64,000 nucleotides of DNA from positions 124,001 to 188,000 of the forward strand of contig JAACJK010000013.1 in NCBI GenBank assembly GCA_013368325.1, in the 5' to 3' direction. Position numbers and translations under genes: made by a program. The notes under the pieces were generated by a model. It saw only the letters and a program-made list of their open reading frames with translations. It searched no databases and had not been told where the DNA came from. Numbering within the stretch: the first letter of the stretch is position 1; the number at the start of each line of letters is the position of its first letter. The stretch comes from Ephemerocybe angulata (taxonomy: Eukaryota; Basidiomycota; Agaricomycetes; Agaricales; Psathyrellaceae). Shown here piece by piece: positions 11,085-21,062 of the stretch.

Positions 11085-12498
11085 ATGGGACTTTCCTTAC
11101 CTCTCGAACTCATCCATTATCTCATCAAGGCATCTAGAGATGACCTGCCAACTCTCCTCCAGTTCTCACTCGTTTCCAAGGAATGCCGCGCAGAGTCGAG
11201 GAGGCACGCGTTCGAATGGGTCCAGCTAGGTCGAGGTTCAACCTGGCACCCGACTGTTTTGCAGGGCCACATGAACCATGCCTCTGAAAGGCTATCCCTG
11301 GAGTTATCCGAGTCTCGAATCAAGGAATTCCACGTGTTGTTACTTGCCAACCCGACACTGGGTACTTACGTCCGCGACCTCGACGTCGGCGTGGGGTTCC
11401 TCATTTCTCCCAAACGCTTTCGTGCTTCTCGAGACACCCTCGCTCATGATCTGCCTGCGATCCTCGACCTCCTTCCCTCACTCACCTCTTTCGGCATCAC
11501 CTATGGCAGCCATAATCTACAGGAGTGGACCGACTTGCCTCGCGAACTCCAAGAATCGGTTGGGCGGTGCTGTTCAAGTCCACGTATCAAAAGGCTTGGA
11601 TTCACTGACTTCACCGAATTTCCATACACCCTCGTCACTTCTCCCCCAAACCTTGAGGAGTTGCATCTCAGCTACATCTTCGAAGCCAAGACCAAGAGTG
11701 AGCCGACAAGCCAGCCGGTGGTACGACAGTCTCGGCAAATGAAGACAGTCTCCGCGATGGCCTATGGATCGTCAATTGTTGGGAAGTTGATAGAGGAAGA
11801 TCCAGGGGCGTTTTCCTGTGTTGTGACGATAAATTGGCACATTCAATCACAAGTGGACGTGGATGTTTTTGGCCGTCTTACCCAACTCTGTGCGAGGTCA
11901 TTGCAGGAGGTGTCTTTAGAATTTGGGGTTCGAATTGGCTTAGGTTCGTCTCTATTTGCCACTTACATTCGAGGTACCCCGGTCTAACTTCATAAATCCA
12001 CGATTGTCATCAGGACACGCGACGAATCTCGACGCGCTAGAGCTCATGCCTCAAATCAAGAGGCTCTACCTCAGCTCCCGCATCCACCTCCCCGATACAG
12101 AATTCGAAGGGGAATACCCACGTTTCGGCTTAAGCTACGATCTGGCTTTATACCAATCCATCCTGCAAACCCAGCATGAATTGGACGTTCTCGAAGTCAA
12201 AATTGAACTGTCCACATACACCAACTTCACTTCTACGTACAACCTTCCTAGCAGGATACTTCACAACCGCCGGGTGTGGAGGACTTTTGACGAATACCTG
12301 GCATCGCCGTCGGCTAGAGATCTTCCAGCGCCGATCGGATTTCATGTCGTTGTGTCCTGGGGTAGTGCTGAGGACCATCGACCTTGGGACCCGAAGGAGT
12401 GGGTCTTTCGGGGACAACTGCAGAAGGAGATGCGTGGTCGTTTAAAACGAAGCCTGGAGGCGGGGAGGGTCGCTACAGACTATACTTGGTACACTTGA
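11085..12498 (+). CDS. F-box-like domain protein
   Basis: Two exons (11085-11943, 12014-12498) give 447 aa, joined in phase as RIGLG-HATNLDALEL. The N-terminus reads LSLPLELIHYLIKASRDDL and then FSLVSKECRAESRRHAFEWV. This fits the F-box pattern of Leu/Pro-rich helices followed by a conserved Val-Ser/Cys-Lys segment. F-box proteins recruit targets to SCF ubiquitin ligases through Skp1. The rest shows irregular leucine-rich spacing (LEELHLSY, IKRLYLSS) as in many fungal F-box/LRR proteins. A truncated copy of exon 2 lies immediately upstream. The target is unknown. Confidence 0.7.
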
Positions 12499-12999
12499 GT
12501 GTCACATCCTCGTGTCTTCCGAAGGGTAGATGCAGTCACCAGGAATGGGAGGAGATACGCCAGGCACGATCTTAGTGCTTAAGCTTGAAATCGGTCTGCC
12601 TGACCGGACGAGCCAGCTCAGCAAAGTTATGGCCCTCTTGGACTGAGATCTGAGAGCATCACGCACATGTTCACTTCATATAATATACTTCGGTTTATGG
12701 GAAGCAAAGAATTATACATTTGTTGAAGCATATAGAAAAAGGGAAACAACGACAGGACAACGAAGGGGCAGGTTATAAGAGCAAGATTACCGCGGAACAC
12801 TATTCAAAATGGGGACAAAAATCATGATATGTAGTACCAGGTAGTACCCTACAGTAGGCTATTAGTGCACTTATCTCGCACTAAATACGTCCCCATGAAT
12901 AGTCCGAGGTGTGAGACGTGTCCAAGTCAGACGGAAGTCCAAACTTCTAAACAAGACCGAAACACTGTGCAACTCTTCACGAATTCTCTAGGCAATAGC
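12499..12999. other. Intergenic, no supported gene
   Basis: This stretch lies between two convergent genes and should contain their 3' ends. I see no coding frame with family features. Confidence 0.6.
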
Positions 13000-14318
13000 T
13001 TAGAGGAAGGTGGCCAAAAGGATGGCGGCAGACGCCAATCCAACCCTGGGCAGAACCGCAGCCCCAGAGTTCTTGCCAGAGGTGGCAGATTCAGCTGTCG
13101 TGTTCCTAGCAGCGAGCTGACGGAAGGCGGCAAAAGAGTTAGGGCTGTTTTCGTCTGCGTTGATGGAGAAGACCATGCCAGATTGGCAATGGTTAACTTG
13201 TCCACTGTAGCCCCAGATGGGCTCCTTCTAAACCCATGGATGGTCCTCAGCAAAGGTGGGTGAGGGAGGGTGGAACGAACTTACGTCCTTGACCGTGATC
13301 TCGAAAGTGGGGAACGGGCCATACTGCATGTCAGCGGCGACAGGCTTGCTGCAAGTCAACGGTAATATATCAGCAACGGTCGAATCTTCAAGAATAGAGA
13401 TTTTGCACTGACAACCCAGACGAAAAACCGCCAGCAAGAGGGGAGCAAGGGTTCTCGAAGCTCGACTGGGTGACAGTATGGTTCTTGGGCCAGAACTCAA
13501 ATATGACCTTATCGCCCACAAGCGCAGTGATGTTCGCGGGGGTGTACTCGAGCGATCCAAATGCGCCTACGCGGATATGGTGCTCGCTAGAAGCGACACT
13601 TGATCCATCTGCGTACCCCCCGCCGGACCTTTCTCCAGAGCATCCACTAGAGCCCTCAGAGTGCCCAGCGCCCGAGCCTTCGCCGTAGCTACCTCCATAG
13701 CTACCCCCAGTGCCGGATCCAGAACCCTCGGGAGGAGGGGCGACGGCGGCGGGGAGGGTCCCGTTAACGTTGCGCGCGATCGCCAGAGCCTTGAAAGCAT
13801 CGAACGATTGGGGGTTCGGCGCATTCGGGGGGTTGATGGCGAACACCATTCCGCGGCCACAGTGGTTCACTTGGCCACAGTAGAACCAGAGAGGGTTGCC
13901 CCCGTTGTCCGGGATGACGAAGTCTCTGGTTGGGAGTGGATTGGTACCTGGGGAAACTGGGACGCTGTTATCCCAAAATCGAGGTGTATCAGAGGTGTGA
14001 CTTATATAGACGACGATGTTTGGGAAGGCACTGACAAACCAGTGTCAACCCCGCCCGGGAGAGGAACGCAAGGTGGATCGAACGCTGACTGGGTGACAGT
14101 GTGATTCTTGGGATTGCTTAAATAATGTCCGTTAGAAACTTGGAGATGGAAAGGAAAGGCTGGACGAACAAGCTAAATCGAACAACGTCCCCCGGAGCGG
14201 CGTGAACGACAGGAGGCTCGTAGGTAAGCGTATTTGGGCCAACGTTAACGTTGTGGATAGTAAAGCCCAATACCACAGGGGAGAGAGCGAAAAGCGAGAG
14301 GAAGGCAGAAGAAAACAT
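13000..14318 (-). CDS. Secreted GPI-anchored protein with two cupredoxin domains
   Basis: Five exons give 357 aa: 14170-14318, 14036-14116, 13413-13964, 13285-13348 and 13000-13227. A signal peptide (MFSSAFLSLFALSPVVLG) leads into two plastocyanin-like domains. Domain 1 has a complete type-1 copper set by spacing: H55 in KNHTV, C106 in WFYCGQVNHC, H111 and M116. Domain 2 has H239 in PKNHTV, H295 and M300, but the position equivalent to C106 is Ser290 (WGYSGQVNHC), so it should not form a normal blue-copper site. A Gly/Ser-rich linker joins the domains. The C-terminus ends with a Ser/Thr stretch and the hydrophobic tail GLASAAILLATFL, a GPI signal. Such proteins are common at the fungal cell surface; their exact role is unclear. 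Confidence 0.88.
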
Positions 14319-15430
14319 TTTATGTCGTAAGTGACTCGTTAGATAACCAGAAAGGGAGAAGACTGAAGACCAGAGCGGTGAAGAAATTAGAGTCTCTGTG
14401 GGCTCCCGTTATATAGACGAACAAGTGCCTCAACTATCCCGCCTCTTGAAACTCATGTCGGCGGATTCGGGTCCAGAAGCAACGTCCGGGGAGGGCCTTT
14501 CACCGAGTCAATGTCGACAACCAGGGGGTCAGGATAAGGCAGTGACTGGGAGGTGAAGTACTCATTCACAATCATGTACGCTCGCCCCGAAGCCCATAGC
14601 AAATAAAGTTTGGAACGAGGACTTGAGCTCCGTGCTGAACCGTCGTTGCGTATTCGTGCTTCCCTGCTTGCCTCAATTTTGATCCATCTATTGAATTCAT
14701 CAGTGGAGCGCCAAAGCAGATAAGGGCGCTTACTTTGATCACTGCGCACAATACAAACCTGGTGGATTTCTCCGAATTCAGAGTAAACGGATGCCGAGCC
14801 CGTCGCACTGACCTTTCTTCTACCTTTTCCTTTGCAAGAATGATGATATGTCAGTCTTTCAAACCTCGACTGGCCTGGCACGACGAGGTGGAACTGCCGT
14901 CGCCTCGAGCAAGCGATCGACCTGAAATTTTAGAGAACTTGGAAGTCTGGAGCTGCTCACACCCTCCAGCTTCATGCTAAGCATCTAGTGTGTATACCAG
15001 CCCTAGATGATTCTCGATGCGGTGCATTCCTGGATGAACTGACGGTCATTCTCCGGAAAGTGCAGACCCCGGACGCACCAATCTGGAAAGTGGCCTCCTG
15101 CAGTAGGTCATGTAACATCAGCGACATGGTCGGGAACTTTAACTTTAAAGGTCCTCCCCGCAACCCGAGGTCCCCTCGTAACGCGAAATACAACAGTAGA
15201 AGGGATTCTGGGCGCTGATTTTGACAAGCAGCACGACAAAAATGAGGCATTTGCGAGGTCGTCTCGAGGCACAAACGTCATTTGGTACATCTGAAAGAGC
15301 GAGGCGAAACTGGAGGTTACATGAGCGCCGGGATCTGGCAATTGCGTTCAGGCCCGAAGCAAAAGTATCCTTAGAAGGACAATTGAAGTGATAAATCAAG
15401 GAAATCCACACCGGCGAATTAATAGGTATC
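14319..15430. other. Promoter of the cupredoxin gene, then unassigned sequence
   Basis: The first 120 bases are the cupredoxin promoter. The minus-strand frame 14453-14881 could encode 142 aa with no recognised family or clear splice context, so I do not call it as a gene. The remainder contains the 3' untranslated region of the sphingosine-phosphate lyase gene. Confidence 0.5.
14409..14416 (-). promoter_or_regulatory. TATA-like box of the cupredoxin gene
   Basis: Read on the minus strand this is tctatataacgg, about 95 bases upstream of the ATG at 14318. The spacing fits a core promoter with a short 5' untranslated region. It is judged by sequence and distance only. Confidence 0.4.
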
Positions 15431-17698
15431 TCAAGCCTTGTACAACGTATCCAAGAACGCAGTCGCGATTTCTCCAACCATCTCGGGTCCAACGGCGCTG
15501 GACTCACCCAAACCTAATGAGAATTAATAATGTGAGTACGGGGCATTTCAGAAACACTGTTCCATCAACCCACCGTACAATGCAACCATCGTGCCCTTGC
15601 CCGATGGAGCCAACTTGGCTTCCTGGACGGCATCCTTGAGATCAGCGAGGAACGTATCCACAACAGGGACCGTCAAACGCTGGAGAGGCGAAAGTAAGCG
15701 AACACAGCTCTATAGCACACAGCATGGCTGCGGGAACATAGACTTACGGTTACGGCGAGATGGATGGCCTTGGGGTTCGTGACGCTCGCTAGATGCCATC
15801 CACGCTTGCTCATGGCGTCTCCGACCTCGAACGCATCGACTTGGGGGTGCTTGCTGCCGAACGCGACGACACTTGCTGGAGGGTCACCGAGGACGTACAG
15901 TTCAGGGATTGACGCGCTAACGGCGTCCGCGATCCTGCGCGTTGCGAGAACAATCGAACGGCAGGAGTCGAGGTAGCCTCTTTCGTAGCCATGGGGGTCA
16001 GTAAATTGTACTGCGACAGGTGAAGCGACGTACTTGGTGCCGATGTGCTGCATGACAGCCCATGCTCCAGCAATAAGAGCGCCAGGTCTTCGAGGAGATC
16101 GCGTTAGGAAGTGTACTGGGATAAAGTAAAATCGTCATACCGAGAGCCAGAGATACTTGGGCTTGCATAAACACCACCCGTCCAGTGGGGATTGACGTAG
16201 TACTGGAACCTCCGAAGTTCAGGAGTGCGGTACATGATCACAGAGGTGCCTTTCGGCGCGAATCCATACTGTGGCGAGAGGTCAGCACATGAGCAGGCTC
16301 GTGACAAGAGGACACCGCTCCATACCTTGTGGGTATCGCAGCTGATGCTCGTCACACCCTTCAGTCTGAAATCGAAAGGCGCGAGCTTATACTTGCCCCT
16401 CTCATCACCATTGGACAGGCCAGCGGGCTCGAGGAAAGGAACGATGAAGCTGCCCAGGCAGCAGTCAACGTGGACACCCAGATTGTACTTAAGTGCGAGT
16501 TCTGACAGTCCTGCGATGTCATCTTGTGCTCCGTCGGGGTAGTTGATACACGATCCTACAAGCTGCAAAGAAGCATCAGAATTGGCACCAAGAGCGTCAT
16601 GAGACTCGCTGCTGCCTACCAGAATTGAGTTGGGGTTTCTGGTTGATCACGATGGTCATGTCAGAAGATATAACCCCCGCCCCCACAAGGATTAGACTCA
16701 CATGGCACGCTTGACGTGTTTGAGGTCCACCTTGCGCGTGTAACTGTTGACTGGGATAACATGCACCTTGATGTTGAAGTACGCAGCTCCCTTGTCGAAC
16801 GCGGCGTGAGCAGAGGCTGGAATGATACTGCAAGGGAAGGTCAGAGAGTAACCACGCACACCATATTTATGCTTACATCTCAGGCTCTGTGATTCCCTTC
16901 ACTTTCCTTCCCCAGTCGCGATAGGTTTTGAGAGCCATGATGATTGACTCTGTCCCTCCGGAAGTCACAACACCGCAGCCGGTATCGGGGCCATTATATA
17001 GCTTGAGAACCATTGCAACTATCTCGGCCTCCATCTTCCTGACTGCTGGGAATACGTCGGGGTGGAGGGGATTCGAAACACAGTATCGGTCGTACGCCGT
17101 CGTAATGATCTTCTGCAACTCTTCTCCTCCGTCTGTGAATACCCATGAGTAAAGACGCGAATAAATGGACGGCGAATTGCAACATACGATAGACCGCGCC
17201 GGAAAGCTTTCCCTCGTTCCAAATACCTGACTGACCAGTCAGCTCAATGTCCATCTTCTCCATTTCGGCGAGGATCCAGTCCAGCGATTTGCCATCCTCA
17301 GGCAGGGTTAGATGGCGGACCACGTTAGGACCCTTCGGCACGAGCTTGTTCTCAATATCGAGGCGGGCCTTGCCCATCTCGGTTGTGACTTTCCTCTGCA
17401 TCGATGGCAGGCGAAGGAACAATCTAACAACAAACTGCCACGAACCAGGTGAGCGCTACCCCGCGTTGTGCGCTTCAACGAGACATACCTGCGAAACCAG
17501 AAGATATACATCCTTCACGCTGGCGGTAATGCCGCGGGCGCGGAGATGCCAGTACGCTTTACGCGCGTAAATGACCAGCAGATAGTAGAAGAGAGCAGAT
17601 TTAGCGATATCCAGCTTTCCAGCGAGTGGTCCGAGCAACTCTTTGGCGTACGCAAGAGGCAGAACGAGGGCTGCTCGCGGGCTAGATATCGACGACAT
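15431..17698 (-). CDS. DPL1: Sphingosine-1-phosphate lyase (PLP-dependent)
   Basis: Eleven exons give 565 aa: 17489-17698, 17188-17434, 16877-17132, 16702-16827, 16620-16638, 16326-16562, 16141-16268, 16034-16087, 15748-15979, 15574-15679 and 15431-15513. The enzyme cleaves phosphorylated long-chain bases into a fatty aldehyde and phosphoethanolamine, the exit step of sphingolipid breakdown, in the ER membrane. An N-terminal hydrophobic segment ([17 protein letters not shown]) is the expected anchor. The type II aminotransferase-like fold is shown by [32 protein letters not shown] and the PLP lysine in [15 protein letters not shown] (K365 at the exon 6/7 junction). Exon 5 is only 19 nt. The 54-nt intron after exon 8 is open in frame, so its boundary is the least certain. 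The length matches the family. Confidence 0.9.
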
Positions 17699-18052
17699 GG
17701 TGACCGTGCGGGGTCAGGGTTGGGCTATACGTCCAGAGTGCGGAGAAATCGACGAGTACGAGACAATAGGATGGTGGTCAGAGTCAGAGTACAGAATGGA
17801 ATCTGCTCTCTAATTAGCCTCCGCCGCTGAGGCCGCCAAGAGCCCGCGTTTCCGCGTTTTCACGTGTCAGAGCAACGTCATCGCCTGGGAAAAAGTGGCA
17901 GGCCCGGCGGCTCGAAGGACTGCCTTTCGAATAGGCGCCCATCTTGCATTTCCTGGCTTACAGGGAGGATCGACATTCTCTCGCCAAGGATGTTTGTACT
18001 GTGAGAGCACCAGTATTTGGGCTCAAAATTTCCAGGTACTAGCCGGAACTCT
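17699..18052. other. Promoter region of the lyase gene and spacer
   Basis: No coding frame is supported. The right part grades into the tRNA-derived repeat array. Confidence 0.5.
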
Positions 18053-18613
18053 GTGAGGCTCGAACTCATGTGGCTGCAGTTGTGAGTTCGAGCCTCAAAG
18101 GTAGTACGTACGCCAACTTGTAGAAAAGAAGGTATTGCTCCTGTGAGGTGCAAACTCACGGCATGCAGCTACGGGAGTACGAGCGTCAAAAGCACGATGG
18201 CCAAGAGGTTCTGTGAGGCTCGCACTCATATAGAGGAAAACTAACCCTTCGAGGCTCGAACTCATGACATCTGTAATCGGGTATGCCGTATCGCAGGTGT
18301 GCGAGCGAAAAGTACTGCCCAGGGCTGTGAGGCTCGAACTCACGACCTGGAACTACGGGAGTACGAGCCTCAAAGGGGCGACACGGTGGCCAGGGGGTAC
18401 TGTGGGGCTCGCACTCATATCGAGAAAAAATAATGGGCCTTCGGGGCTCGAACTCACGACCAACTCACGACACCGATGATCACCGCAGGAGGGAGTGCGA
18501 GCCTCAAACGGTATGTACAGCGCGAGCAAAAAGTACTGCCCCTGTGAGGCTCGAACTCACGACCTGAAACTACGGGAGTGCGAGCCTCAAGGGTACGGCG
18601 CGAGCAAAAATTA
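18053..18613. repeat. Degenerate array of tRNA-Asn 3'-part repeats
   Basis: The motif tgtgaggctcgaactca, which is the T arm of the adjacent tRNA-Asn read on the plus strand, recurs at about 18052, 18141, 18211, 18249, 18325, 18400, 18442 and 18542, and finally within the tRNA itself. Several copies extend through the acceptor end (actgcccc) and the variable-loop side (cacgacct). Many are followed by an inverted partner, ggagt(g/a)cgagcctcaaa, giving hairpin-like units of about 70-80 bp. No copy other than the one at 18614 has an anticodon arm or D arm, so none is a complete tRNA. Confidence 0.75.
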
Positions 18614-18707
18614 CTGCCCCTGTGAGGCTCGAACTCACGACCTTCCGATAATTACGTAAGCAGATTACCTAACAGTCGGACGCTGTAACCAACTCAGCCA
18701 AGGGGCA
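18614..18707 (-). tRNA. tRNA-Asn (anticodon GUU) with a short intron
   Basis: On the minus strand the cloverleaf can be drawn in full. The acceptor stem is TGCCCCT/AGGGGCA, the D arm is GCTG...CAGC, and the anticodon stem TCCGA/TCGGA carries a loop starting CTGTTA. The T arm is GTGAG-TTCGAGC-CTCAC, and the discriminator base is G. The anticodon GTT reads Asn codons. An intron of about 20 nt follows position 37, the canonical place. The mature length is about 74 nt. The internal B box (GGTTCGAnTCC-like) is the T loop; the A box is TGGCTGAGTTGG. A Tc1/mariner-like transposon begins only a few bases upstream of the 5' end. Confidence 0.88.
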
Positions 18708-18711
18708 GATA

Positions 18712-18744
18712 CAGTCGTGGACAGGCAAACACGACAACTTTGAT
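18712..18744 (+). repeat. Left terminal inverted repeat, Tc1/mariner-like element
   Basis: It matches the reverse complement of 34211-34243 over 33 bases without mismatch. Homology stops at once after ...AACTTTGAT on both sides. Confidence 0.9.
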
Positions 18745-20144
18745 CGGCCGCTCACGGCCACCCTCCAGCCTTCCCAGTGCCTCTGTAAATAGTGTAGATA
18801 GGTAAATATGAACATATAAGACATTTCTGTACGAGCGAAATTTCTCTAAGTGTTGTTCCAAAAATTTGGTCCCCCAAATTTTCGCCACTTTGGTAAATAA
18901 AATATGTATATTCTTGAAAAATAGCGGAATCGCTTCCTTTCAACTATCCGAGGATGTTCCCAAAGTTTCGAAGAGTTTTCTACGAGGGTTCTTCCGCAAT
19001 TAAATCCCCAAGTTCTGAATCCCATGTATATAATAGGCAGACATTGAGTACTGTACAAACTCGTTTCCTCTCACCATGCCTCCCAAACGAAAGAAGGGTG
19101 GGCACAAGCGCAATACTACTGGTCTACGCAACCATAAACAGCCTCCATCGCCTCCTAGGATACCGAGTGAGGAAGTGAATGATCCCGAGCCCGACGACTC
19201 TGAGGATGAGGAGTGGGACCCGCACGTGCACACGGATAGCCTGAAGAGCGACTGGATGGGTGGCTCGGACGATGAGGGTGCCGAAACAGGTGAAAAGGAG
19301 GGGGAGGTCATTGAGGATGGTGTCGATGCTTGCTGGAATGATGGACCGTCTGATGCGAGCGAGGGGTTGTTTGTCAAGATGATGCAGTTTGCGATTGAAG
19401 AAGACGATGACCCGCGCGACGAAACATGGATGCCAGCTGGATTACGGGCCAAGGGGGTGCGGAAGCGAAACAAGAATAGCAGGAAAGGGATGAAGTACAA
19501 GGGTGAGCGCTTTTTGTGTGTGAGGATAAGACATGATGACTGACTTGTTATCTGAAGGGGGAAGAAATCCGGATATCGGTTCGAAGGCACCGCGCACTCA
19601 GCGTGGCTACAAGTCACTTCTAAAGGACCAGACGTCCCTTACGAAGGATTATGGGTTCAGGCTCGACCCCCAAATCTCAGAGACGGTCAAACCCAAGTCT
19701 GTTGACGCACCTCCACCCAAGTCCGAAGCTTTCTCGCCACCACCCAGCGTATCACTCCAACTTCCTCGTTCACCCTCTGTTCCAATCCGTCAAGAAACAC
19801 CAGACGATATCCCTCTCCATTTTTCCGACCCGCCTATCCGTCAGGAGTCCATGACTCCAGCACTGTCTTGGGACGATGTGGATCATACGGCGGGCGCCTA
19901 TCAGATGCTGGCAGGCGGCTATGCAACTCCACCACCTGACAGCCACGCAAACACAAATGCCAATAGCCCAAGGACCGAAGGTGGAGAGTCCGATGCAGAG
20001 ATTAATGGAAACGGAAAGCGGAGGGCCAGTATTAGTGTGGGGGACCTTGAGGCAAGCGTCCGGCAGGGTGATGCGAGTGGCGCAGAGGTTGATGAAGAAA
20101 CGGCGGCTAGGGATGGAATTGAGGATTGGGAGGACGAATTGGAC

Positions 20145-20830
20145 CACCTGGGATACCCACATAATCCGGCTAGTTAGCCGTGGTAGTCATGCGCACCGTC
20201 CCGGCTAACAAGGCGTTGTTCAGCGGTATAGGGCTTACATGGGCAATTATGGGTAATTAGGGGACTTAGTACTGTAGGGACCTGGTAGTCACATGAGCGG
20301 GAGATGGGCGCGCCGCCCGTCAGTGCCGCCGCTGTCAATATATGCCCGTCATCGTCAACAAGGCCGTGCTCATCGTCTGCCCCGCCCCAACCCCGCCGCC
20401 GCTGTAATCTGCTGCGCGCCCACCGTCAGATCCCGCCCCAAGGCCTCTTGCTCGTCGTTCCCCGGCGCCTTCCACTTTGGCACGTGCGCCGAGCGCCCGG
20501 GATTCAGCGCCCGCTGTCAAAGTTGGCGTGGATGGGCGCTGGCCGCTGTGCTGATGGGCGTCGTCGCTGTGATAGATGGCGCCCGCTGCTGTATACGTCG
20601 CGCTCGTCGTGTTCCACATCGTCAACGCCCCCGAGCGCCCGCCAGTTCCCGCCCTGAGCGCCCAGACCCGTGACCCTGTTGATTCTATCACGTGCAGCCC
20701 GGCCACGTTGAAAGCCGGCGTCAATCAGCCGGTGACGCAATTGACAGGGCACGGATCGTTCGGACTTTGTCTCCATGGCTTGACGCCGTCCATCACCCTC
20801 TGCTCATCGTCGCGCACAGCGAGCTCGACA
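20145..20830 (+). repeat. Left long terminal inverted repeat of the KDZ element
   Basis: It matches the reverse complement of 30375-31064 almost base for base, with a few single-base and small indel differences. One example is an extra stretch in the right copy near 30455-30465 beside the run gtcaattgcgtcacc. The tip holds a palindrome CGGCTAGTTAGCCG. The inner part is GC-rich with many GCGCCC/GGGCGC hexamers. The frames inside are shadows rather than genes. Confidence 0.92.
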
Positions 20831-21062
20831 ATTCCTCGAAAAAACTATGTAAATCACGGAAAAAAATGTGGTATCATGTGTGCGATGCGGTAAGTCTAAT
20901 ACGAGGGTACTAGCGACGTGAAAGTGCTAATGTCCGTGCTAAACAGATAACTCTCATTCAACAAGCATTGCAGGACTCGACGGTCAGAGGGGATCTCGGG
21001 ACGGGGACGACTTCTGCGAAGGAGCGGAGGACAAAGCGGGGAAGAGTCGTTGGAGTTCAAAA

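Noticed and set aside
14453..14881. A 142-aa minus-strand frame as a gene
   Set aside because: No family features, weak start context, and no paralogue or splice support.
18053..18613. CRISPR array
   Set aside because: The repeats are irregular, degenerate and contain tRNA T-arm sequence with inverted partners. Spacing is not constant, and the genome is eukaryotic.
18053..18613. Additional tRNA genes in the T-arm array
   Set aside because: No D arm or anticodon arm can be drawn for any copy except the one at 18614-18707.
20283..20893. Long open frames in the KDZ inverted repeat (e.g. starting MSGRWARRPSVPPL) and their mirror copies at 30422-30916
   Set aside because: They arise from the GC-rich inverted repeat, occur in mirror image at both ends, and have no family features or promoter context.
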